This document shows, piece after piece, positions 35,009 through 42,044 of a stretch of DNA of 64,000 nucleotides (within the stretch, counting starts at the first letter, position 1; each line of letters begins with the position of its first letter). Source of the DNA: Sphingomonas sp. TDK1 (lineage in GTDB: Bacteria > Pseudomonadota > Alphaproteobacteria > Sphingomonadales > Sphingomonadaceae). Made by a program: the position numbers and the translations under genes. The notes beneath the pieces were generated by a model. That model saw only the letters and a list, made by a program, of their open reading frames with translations. It searched no databases and had not been told where the DNA came from. Location of the stretch: positions 1 through 64,000 of the forward strand of contig NZ_LXVY01000003.1 in the NCBI RefSeq assembly GCF_001650735.1, read 5' to 3'.

Positions 35009-35484
35009 AGCGTCGCCACCCGGCCGCGCTCGTCCTCGGGCATCAGCCCTTCGAGCACGGCCCAGAATCCTCCGACAGCTCCCTGGCCGGCGCTCGAATA
35101 GGCGCCGGCCATTTTTTCGCGCAGCGCCTCGAACAGTTCCGATTCGAGCCTGGCACCCGCGTCGGTGAGCCGCAGCAGCCGCTGCCGGCGGTCGCGCGTG
35201 CCCGCGCGCGTTTCCACCAAGCCCCGCTCCGCCAGCTCTCCCAGCACCCGACCCAGCGACTGCTTGGTGATCGCCAGCAGCGAGAGCAGTTCGCTCACCG
35301 TCAGGTCGGGCTTGCGGGCGATGAAATAGAGCGCGCGATGGTGCGCCCGGCCCAGCCCCTGGCGCGCCAGCCCGTCGTCGATCGAGCGGGTGAGGTGCGA
35401 ATAGCCGAAATAGAGCAGCTCGATGCCGCGCCGGATTTCGGGTTCGCGGAGAAAGAGGGGAGAGGCAGGAATTGGGGCAGCCAT
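34999..35484 (-). CDS. MarR family transcriptional regulator
   Basis: A 161-aa winged-helix regulator. The core shows GLGRAHHRALYFIARKPDLTVSELLSLLAITKQSLGRVLGELAERGLVETRAGTRDRRQRLLRLTDAGARLESELFE, with the recognition helix around TKQSLGRVL and the DRRQRLLRLT wing typical of MarR. Start ATG 35484 is chosen; a GTG six codons earlier is possible. It is divergent from ilvE, with 69 bases between them, and could regulate either itself or ilvE. Confidence 0.9.
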   Translation of the reverse strand: MAAPIPASPLFLREPEIRRGIELLYFGYSHLTRSIDDGLARQGLGRAHHRALYFIARKPDLTVSELLSLLAITKQSLGRVLGELAERGLVETRAGTRDRRQRLLRLTDAGARLESELFEALREKMAGAYSSAGQGAVGGFWAVLEGLMPEDERGRVATLGR

Positions 35485-35553
35485 GTTGACCGTTTCTGCC
35501 ACCGCGCCTAGTCCTGCGCAACCCGAGGCTCTGGGGACGAGAAAGACCGAGTG

Positions 35554-36651
35554 ATGGAAGACGCGACGATCCTGGATTTCGAATTCGAAGCCCACACCAA
35601 CCCGCGCACCGGCGACGAGCGCGCGACGATCCTCGCGAACCCCGGCTTCGGCAAGGTATTCACCGATCACATGGCGGTGATCCGCTATTCGGCAGACAAG
35701 GGCTGGCACGATGCGCGCATCCAGCCCTATGCGCCGCTCCAGATCGACCCAGCCTGCGCGGTCCTCCATTATGCGCAGGAGATTTTCGAGGGGCTCAAGG
35801 CCTATCGCCTGCCCGATGGCGGTGCTGGACTGTTCCGCCCGCAGGAAAATGCCCGCCGCTTCCGCGAGTCGGCCGAGCGCATGGCGATGACGCCGCTGCC
35901 CGAGGCACTGTTCCTCGCCTCGATCCGCGCGCTGGTGAAGGCCGATCGCGACTGGATCCCGGAGGGCGAGGGCGCCTCGCTCTATCTGCGCCCCTTCATG
36001 TTTGCGAGCGAGACGTTCCTGGGGGTGAAGCCCGCCAGCGAATATCTCTACCTTGTCATCGCCTCGCCCGCGGGTGCGTATTTCAAGGGCGGCGCGCCGT
36101 CGGTGAAGCTGTGGGTGTCCGATCACTATACTCGCGCGGCGCCGGGCGGCACGGGTGCTGCCAAGTGCGGCGGCAACTATGCCGCCAGCCTGGTCGCCCA
36201 GGCCGAGGCGATCCGGCAGGGCTGCGACCAGGTGGTGTTCCTCGATGCGGTGGAAAACCGCTATGTCGAGGAACTGGGCGGCATGAACGTGTTCTTCGTG
36301 TTCGACGACGGCACCATTTCCACCCCGCCGCTCTCGGGCACGATCCTGCCGGGCATCACCCGCGAATCGCTGATAACGCTGGCGCGCGGCGCGGGCGTCG
36401 AGGTGCGCGAGGAGCGCTATTCGATCGACCAGTGGCGCGAGGACGCGACGAGCGGCCGCCTGCGCGAAGCCTTTGCCTGCGGCACCGCCGCGGTGGTGAC
36501 GCCGATCGGCGCGGTGCGTGGCAATGGCTTCGAGTTCCAGATCGGCAATGGCGGCCCCGGCCTGCTGACCGAGCGTCTTCGCGAACAGCTGGTGGGAATT
36601 CAGCGTGGGGTGGCGCCGGATGCGCACGGATGGCTTGAACGTCTGTTCTGA
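35554..36651 (+). CDS. ilvE: Branched-chain amino acid aminotransferase
   Basis: A 365-aa PLP-dependent fold-IV transaminase making or degrading Leu, Ile and Val. The length and signature match the eukaryotic-like long BCAT group: VLHYAQEIFEGLKAYR, RFRESAERMAM, YLRPFMFASE, the PLP lysine in GGTGAAKCGGNYAAS, and the motif VEELGGMNVFFVF followed by LSGTILPGITRESLI. ATG 35554 is preferred to the GTG one codon earlier. A tRNA-Gln gene follows 23 bases after the stop. Confidence 0.94.
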   Translation: MEDATILDFEFEAHTNPRTGDERATILANPGFGKVFTDHMAVIRYSADKGWHDARIQPYAPLQIDPACAVLHYAQEIFEGLKAYRLPDGGAGLFRPQENARRFRESAERMAMTPLPEALFLASIRALVKADRDWIPEGEGASLYLRPFMFASETFLGVKPASEYLYLVIASPAGAYFKGGAPSVKLWVSDHYTRAAPGGTGAAKCGGNYAASLVAQAEAIRQGCDQVVFLDAVENRYVEELGGMNVFFVFDDGTISTPPLSGTILPGITRESLITLARGAGVEVREERYSIDQWREDATSGRLREAFACGTAAVVTPIGAVRGNGFEFQIGNGGPGLLTERLREQLVGIQRGVAPDAHGWLERLF

Positions 36652-36674
36652 GGCTCTATAAGCCCGCTTCCCGT

Positions 36675-36749
36675 TGGGGCGTCGCCAAGTGGTAAGGCAA
36701 CGGTTTTTGGTACCGTCATTCGGAGGTTCGAATCCTCCCGCCCCAGCCA
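36675..36749 (+). tRNA. tRNA-Gln (UUG)
   Basis: A full 75-base cloverleaf. The acceptor stem TGGGGCG pairs with CGCCCCA, followed by discriminator G and an encoded CCA. The anticodon stem ACGGT/ACCGT encloses the loop TTTTGGT, giving anticodon UUG (glutamine). The T arm GGAGG-TTCGAAT-CCTCC is canonical. Confidence 0.97.
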
Positions 36750-37232
36750 GATTTCCTTTAAAGTCACCCCACGCCTTAGCCCGCGAACCGCGAACCAGTC
36801 GGTCGTGCGCGAAGGGCTGTGCGTTCGCCGTGGCTGGGCTGCCATGGAAGTGGCGATGCGGGATGGCGCATCGGTCAGGCTCGAGCGATGGCCTGCGGTC
36901 ATCGCAGGTTCGCGCCAGATTCAGTTGAAGCCTTCCTTCGCCATGCCCAGCGCGATGACCATGTCGACCGAGTCGCTGTGGCGCCGTGCCTTTTGGGCTT
37001 CTCAATGAGACTCCGGGATCGGCCAATGCTCGATCGTGAAGCGCGGATTTTCGTTCTCGAGCCACTCTGTCGGCCGTTCGGCACGCAATCACAGCACCGC
37101 AGGCGCAAGAATTGGCAGGCAGCGACATCGCGTGCAGCACTGCCCACACTGAATATCGTATAATATATTTGCGTATGGATCCAAGCTGCGGTAGCCTCCC
37201 CGGACGATAAAAACGAACCGGGGGGTAAGTTG
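36750..37232. promoter_or_regulatory. Region between tRNA-Gln and the TonB receptor, with promoter near the right end
   Basis: A 483-base gap. A TATAAT -10-like hexamer at 37159-37164 lies about 70 bases before the receptor start, inside CGTATAATAT (37157-37166), a 10-mer found also upstream of the S9 peptidase gene. No clear -35 is seen. The middle of the gap holds a possible decayed minus-strand gene (listed separately). Confidence 0.5.
36921..37088 (-). pseudogene. Possible small decayed gene with in-frame stop
   Basis: On the minus strand, TTG 37088 opens a frame reading RAERPTEWLENENPRFTI and then EHWPIPESH, ending at TGA (37004-37002). The same frame continues past that stop with EAQKARRHSDSVDM and VIALGMAKEGFN before a second TGA (36923-36921). 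The residue mix is protein-like on both sides of the stop, unlike random GC-rich reading. No family is recognised and no ribosome site is seen. Confidence 0.25.
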
Positions 37233-40200
37233 ATGAAATATCGCGCCAAGCAGTTGAGCGTGGGTGTGTCTTTGATCGCGATGTCGCTGACCGGGGCAGC
37301 ATCGGCGCAGGTCAGCACGGCGAGCTTGAGTGGCCCTCAGCAGGATTCAAGTTCCGTCCCCGTCACGGCCGACACGGCAGACGCGGAAAAGACCCAGCGG
37401 GACAGCGACGACATCATCGTGACGGGCACACGCATCGTTCGCCCGAACATGACGAGCAACGCCCCGATCACCACCATTGATGCCGCGTATCTGAAGGAGC
37501 GGGGCCTCGCGCGTGTCGAGGACGCGCTGGCGCAATTGCCGCAGGTCACGCCGATGCTGGGGTTGCAGGGTGCCAGCTGGACTTCGGGCGCTGCACCCGT
37601 CGGCCTGCGCCGGCTGGGCGCCGGACGGACGCTTACCCTGCTCAACGGGCAGCGCATGGACAATGACGTCAACATCGTCCCCGGCGCGCTGATCGAGCGG
37701 ATCGACATCATGACCGGCGGCGCCTCCGCCGTCTATGGTTCGGATGCGATCGCCGGCGTTGTCAATTTCATCATCAAGCGCAAATTCAACGGGATTGCGT
37801 TCGATGGCGAGGTCAGCGGATTCAACCATAACAACAACAGCAAGCTGCTGGCCGGGGTCGCCCGGAATGCGGGCTATTCGTTTCCTAATGGCTATTATCT
37901 TGGCGGCGGGAACTACTTCGCGTCGCTGGCGGCGGGCAAGTCGTTCCTCGGCGACCATGTCAACATCAGCGGCTTCGCGACGTACAAGAAGGCCGACCCG
38001 ATCCAGTACCGGGACCTGGACACCACCAATTGCCCGCTGCTGATGTTCGATCCCACCAATCCGAGTGCGGGCAACACGAAGTGGACGTGTGACGGCACCA
38101 CCTACAACCCGTACAACTATTTTACCGTGAACGGTCAGGACATGACCAACGCGAAGGACGGCTCGCGCAGCTTCCGCCCGTACGACACGGCCGACGAAAA
38201 GCGCATCCAGCGGGTCGACTCGGTGCAGCGACGCAGCGAGACGGTGAATGCCGGCGGCTTCGTCACCGCGGACCTGCCCTTCGGCATGCGACTGGGCGGC
38301 AGCTTCCTGTGGAGCCACATCGTCGAAAATGGCCGCAACTCGGTCGATGGCGGCCTGTGGACGCCCTCGGCGCCGGTCAACTGCGACAATCCGTTCCTCG
38401 GCCAGCAGCAGGCGCAGATGATATGCGGCCCGGCAGCGGGCACCGCGGCGCTCAGTGATCCGATCAGCCTGTCGTTGTTCCGGCCGGGCATGTTCCAGAA
38501 CTTCCGCAACACCACCACCGACTGGCGCGGCGCGCTGACGCTGTCGGGCAAGATCGTCGACAAGGTCCGGTTCGAGCTGGGCTATCAGCAGACGCGCAAT
38601 ATCCAGCAGGGCTCGGCCGACCACCTGTGGTATGACGATCTTCCCGATCGTATGGCGCGCGGGTTGCAGGTGCGCAACGTCAACGGCACCCCGACCTGCC
38701 TGTCGAAGATCGACGGCACCGATCCCAACTGCCAGCCGATCGACGCCTTCTCGTCGAACACGTCGATCAGCGACGCGGTGTATAATTGGGTGACGTCGGC
38801 GGGTAGCCGCCGGCAGCAGAACGACCTCCGGGTGCTCAACGGCGTCGTTTCCGGCACGCTGGAGGATTATGGCCTGAAGAGCCCGTTCGCCACCAGCGGC
38901 ATCGGGTTCGCGGTCACCGGCGAGTATCGAAAATATCGGAACCAGTCGCAGGGCTATGGTGTCTGGTCGAACTTTACCACCTTCGACGGAAGCACCAGCG
39001 TCCGCGAGCTGGGCGGCGAAATCGACATTCCGCTGATCGAGAACAAGCCGTTCTTCAAGGAGCTCACCGTCAACGGCGGCTACCGGATTTCCGATTACGA
39101 CGTGTACAGCAGCCTGATCCACAGCTGGAAGGCAGAGGCGAGCTGGGCCCCGGTCGACGGCCTGCGCTTCCGCGGCAGCTACAACCGCGCGGTGCGCGTC
39201 GGCGTGCTGGAGCGGCTGGAGGGCGAAAACCGCTATTCGAACTCGCCGATGCTCGACCTGTGCGCACCGCCGCGCGCCTCTGCGAGCGGCAACGGCCCGA
39301 AGCGCTACACGTTCGAGCAATGCTCGATCGGCATGACGCGGGCGCAATATGATGCGCTGAGCAGCTACACCGGCTGCGATTCCAACGGCTTCTGCCCGAC
39401 GACGCTGGTCAATGGCGGCAATTCGAGCCTGCAGCCGGAACGCTCGCGCAGCATCACCGTGGGTACGGTGATTCAGCCAAGCTTCTTCCCAGGCTTCACC
39501 GCCACGGTAGACTGGTATGACATCATGATCCGCGGCGCGTTCGAATGGACCCGCATCGGCATGGCGTTCAGCCAATGCTATGATAACAAGGTCCAGTTCT
39601 TCTGCCAGTTCTACAAGCGTGATCCCCAGTCGGGCGTGCTGCTGGTGGCCGACGCCCGCTACAATAATTCCGGCTACACTGCTACGCGCGGCATCGACTT
39701 CTCGACCAACTATGCGCTCGATCCGAAGCGGCTGGGGATTGGCGATCATCTTGGTACATTCAACCTGAACCTCAACGGCACGCTGACGACGAAGTATGAG
39801 CGGCAGTTCGCGCCCGGCAACACCCCCTGGTCGTGCCTCGGCTATTTCGGCTTCGCGTGCGGCGATCCGATGCCGCGCTGGCGTCATGTCGCGGCCGTGC
39901 AGTGGCAGCTGCCGTGGATCAAGGGCGGGGTAGGCCTTACCTGGCGCTACACCGGGCCGACCCGCATCTCGAAATTGTCGAGCAACACCGTGCTGGCCGC
40001 GGCACCGGGGCAGACCTATCCGCTGGCCAGCCATATCCCCGGCTACAGCTATTTCGATTTCAACTCGAATGTCACGCTGGTGAAGGGGATCGACCTGCGG
40101 TTCAACGTCCAGAATCTGTTCGACAAGCACCCGCCCCTGATCGGCAACGACCCATCCTACATTATCGGGCAGTATTTCAACACCTTCCCCGCCTATTACG

Positions 40201-40247
40201 ACGTGCGGGGACGGACCTTGCGGGTGGGCATATCGGCCCGTTTCTGA
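37233..40247 (+). CDS. TonB-dependent receptor, carbohydrate-type
   Basis: A 1004-aa outer-membrane receptor with a signal peptide (cleavage after ASA), a disordered Ser/Thr-rich stretch and a TonB-box-like DDIIVTGTRI near residue 65. The plug domain follows (NAPITTIDAAYLKERGLARVEDALAQLPQV, RTLTLLNGQRM, IERIDIMTGGASAVYGSDAIAGVVNFI) and then a 22-strand barrel ending in aromatic RTLRVGISARF. It belongs to the large sphingomonad/xanthomonad receptors linked to glycan uptake. Start ATG 37233 has GGGGGG about 8 bases upstream. It faces a convergent GH43 gene across a strong terminator, which suggests the imported ligand is an oligosaccharide; this is inferred from context. Confidence 0.92.
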   Translation: MKYRAKQLSVGVSLIAMSLTGAASAQVSTASLSGPQQDSSSVPVTADTADAEKTQRDSDDIIVTGTRIVRPNMTSNAPITTIDAAYLKERGLARVEDALAQLPQVTPMLGLQGASWTSGAAPVGLRRLGAGRTLTLLNGQRMDNDVNIVPGALIERIDIMTGGASAVYGSDAIAGVVNFIIKRKFNGIAFDGEVSGFNHNNNSKLLAGVARNAGYSFPNGYYLGGGNYFASLAAGKSFLGDHVNISGFATYKKADPIQYRDLDTTNCPLLMFDPTNPSAGNTKWTCDGTTYNPYNYFTVNGQDMTNAKDGSRSFRPYDTADEKRIQRVDSVQRRSETVNAGGFVTADLPFGMRLGGSFLWSHIVENGRNSVDGGLWTPSAPVNCDNPFLGQQQAQMICGPAAGTAALSDPISLSLFRPGMFQNFRNTTTDWRGALTLSGKIVDKVRFELGYQQTRNIQQGSADHLWYDDLPDRMARGLQVRNVNGTPTCLSKIDGTDPNCQPIDAFSSNTSISDAVYNWVTSAGSRRQQNDLRVLNGVVSGTLEDYGLKSPFATSGIGFAVTGEYRKYRNQSQGYGVWSNFTTFDGSTSVRELGGEIDIPLIENKPFFKELTVNGGYRISDYDVYSSLIHSWKAEASWAPVDGLRFRGSYNRAVRVGVLERLEGENRYSNSPMLDLCAPPRASASGNGPKRYTFEQCSIGMTRAQYDALSSYTGCDSNGFCPTTLVNGGNSSLQPERSRSITVGTVIQPSFFPGFTATVDWYDIMIRGAFEWTRIGMAFSQCYDNKVQFFCQFYKRDPQSGVLLVADARYNNSGYTATRGIDFSTNYALDPKRLGIGDHLGTFNLNLNGTLTTKYERQFAPGNTPWSCLGYFGFACGDPMPRWRHVAAVQWQLPWIKGGVGLTWRYTGPTRISKLSSNTVLAAAPGQTYPLASHIPGYSYFDFNSNVTLVKGIDLRFNVQNLFDKHPPLIGNDPSYIIGQYFNTFPAYYDVRGRTLRVGISARF

Positions 40248-40252
40248 GGTTG

Positions 40253-40286
40253 CGGGCTGCCCGGCGTCCCGGCGCCGGGCAGCCCG
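40253..40286. terminator. Strong bidirectional hairpin between the TonB receptor and GH43 genes
   Basis: A perfect 14-bp stem (40253-40266 with 40273-40286) closes a 6-base loop. On the plus strand it is followed by TCATTTTC. It lies 5 bases past the receptor stop and 28 bases past the convergent GH43 stop, so it can end both transcripts. Confidence 0.75.
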
Positions 40287-40314
40287 TCATTTTCGGCGTG
40301 GCGACGTGCGACCG

Positions 40315-41886
40315 TCATCGCCCGTCGCAGGGCGGTACGACACCCGTCGGCCGCGACGGACGCGGTACGGGCTTGACCGCCAGCGCTTCCCATTCCTGCA
40401 CGCCCACGCCCGAATAGGTGCCCCCGCCACCCGATGCATCGAACACTGCACGCAGGCAGCGCGTCGTGACCGGTGCGAAGCGCAGCTCTGCGAAATGGTC
40501 GGCGCGGGGGGCGGCGCCACCGGCCGCGCGAACCGGTTTCCAGCCGTTGCGCCAAAATTCGAGATGCCAGCGCGCCGGCGGGGCGATTCCCTCGCTCGCG
40601 CCGGCGGGATGATCGGCAAAGAAGCGGATGCGGCTGGCGTTGAGCGTCACCGGCGCCGCCCAGCGATATTCGATCCAGGCGCGCGCGGGATTGGCGCGGC
40701 TCCAGTTGGCCCACATGTCCGGCGGCAGCGGCGCCTCGCGGATGAGGCCGTCGTTGAGCGCGGCGATCCAGTACTGCACCGGCACCGGTTCGTTCGACGC
40801 CGCGGCGACCGCGCCGGGCGCCACGTTGCGACTGGGTGGCGGCGGCGGGGCGGGCCTGCGCGTCGGCGTCACCGGGCGGATCGCGGCGGGGGACACCGTG
40901 TCGTCCCACGCCAGCAGGTCCAGCGCGACGGAGCGCCGGAAGTGCCCGCCCCCGGCGGCATCGGCGGTGTGATAGGCAAGATACCAGCGTCCCTTGAACG
41001 CAACGGCGCCTGCATGCGAGGTCGTCGAGGAGACCGGCCGCAGGATCACGCCCCGATAGGTCCAGGGTCCGAGCGGCGAGGGCGCCGACGCATAGGCCTG
41101 GCAGGCATGATAGATTGCCGGGGTGCACGGGCTGTTCGGCCCTGCATTGTTGGCGGCATAGAGAAGATAATAGGTGCCGTTGCGCTTCATCAGCCAGGGC
41201 GCCTCGAAAAAGCCGGTGGCGCCTGCGATCGGTTGTTCCTGCCCCTTGATCGTCACCATGTCGGGCGCAAGCTCGACGGCGCGAAGCCTGCCGAACGTAC
41301 CCCAATAGAGGAAAACCCTGCCATCATCGTCGATGAACACGGTGGGATCGATGTTCTGGATATCGTTGGCGATGGGTACAGCCTGCGACACGATCGGGCC
41401 CGCAGGATGCGCATCCCGCCACGGCCCGGTCGGGCGATCGGCCACTGCCACGCCGATGGCGAACCGGTCCCGCGTGCCGGGGGCGGCGGTCTTCTCGTTC
41501 TGCAGAACGGCGGCATAGAAATAGAAGCGCCCGTCGCGGGCCTTGACGATCTGGCCGGCATAGGCGCGTCCCGGCTCTGCCCAGGCGAACATGGTTTCGG
41601 GACGCGCGATTGCCGGGGTGTGCCGCCATTCGCCCGTCGCGGGATCGTTGGTGGCGAGTAACTGCCACTCGTTCATGATGAAATCATTGATCCCAGCGGG
41701 CGCTTCGTCGCGCCCGGCGAGGATCCACAATGTGTCTCCATCGACGAACGGCGCGGGATCCGTGCTGTAATAGCGTCCGTCGGCAAGAATGGGATTGCCC
41801 GCACCTTGCACGGTCGGCGCGTCGGCTTGGGCCTGTGCAAGCACGGGCGCGGGGAGCAGGGCGATCAGAGGCAGTAGGGCGCGCAT
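40315..41886 (-). CDS. Secreted GH43 family glycosidase with C-terminal discoidin-like domain
   Basis: A 523-aa exported enzyme (signal peptide MRALLPLIALLPAPVLAQA). The five-bladed propeller of GH43 carries the three catalytic acids: D43 in YYSTDPAPF (base), D180 in NIDPTVF (pKa modulator) and E228 in GFFEAPWL (acid). A Pro-rich linker (about residues 345-355) leads to a beta-sandwich resembling F5/8 type C (discoidin) carbohydrate-binding modules, with RAWIEYRW and RLR-type strands. Typical GH43 activities are alpha-arabinofuranosidase and beta-xylosidase; which applies here cannot be read. It is convergent with the TonB receptor and in the same direction as the DUF5695 and S9 peptidase genes. 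Confidence 0.88.
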   Translation of the reverse strand: MRALLPLIALLPAPVLAQAQADAPTVQGAGNPILADGRYYSTDPAPFVDGDTLWILAGRDEAPAGINDFIMNEWQLLATNDPATGEWRHTPAIARPETMFAWAEPGRAYAGQIVKARDGRFYFYAAVLQNEKTAAPGTRDRFAIGVAVADRPTGPWRDAHPAGPIVSQAVPIANDIQNIDPTVFIDDDGRVFLYWGTFGRLRAVELAPDMVTIKGQEQPIAGATGFFEAPWLMKRNGTYYLLYAANNAGPNSPCTPAIYHACQAYASAPSPLGPWTYRGVILRPVSSTTSHAGAVAFKGRWYLAYHTADAAGGGHFRRSVALDLLAWDDTVSPAAIRPVTPTRRPAPPPPPSRNVAPGAVAAASNEPVPVQYWIAALNDGLIREAPLPPDMWANWSRANPARAWIEYRWAAPVTLNASRIRFFADHPAGASEGIAPPARWHLEFWRNGWKPVRAAGGAAPRADHFAELRFAPVTTRCLRAVFDASGGGGTYSGVGVQEWEALAVKPVPRPSRPTGVVPPCDGR

Positions 41887-42044
41887 GATGGCTCTTTCGG
41901 TAAAGGCGCCCGCAGTGCCATTCCCAGGATGTGACTGCGTGGCGGATGGTTCTTGCGGCCGCGCGGCACGATGCGCCGAGGCGGGGGATCAGCCACGCAG
42001 CTGGCGGCGCAGATCGGTGCGGGCACCTTCGATGTGCGCGCGGG

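Noticed and set aside
34999..37302. 767-codon minus-strand frame spanning MarR, ilvE antisense and the tRNA
   Set aside because: Only its last 161 codons (MarR) are real; the rest runs through ilvE and tRNA-Gln, producing a familiar spurious peptide over the tRNA.
37347..40130. 927-codon minus-strand open frame under the TonB receptor
   Set aside because: The plus-strand frame encodes a complete receptor with signal, plug and barrel; the antisense frame has no motif.
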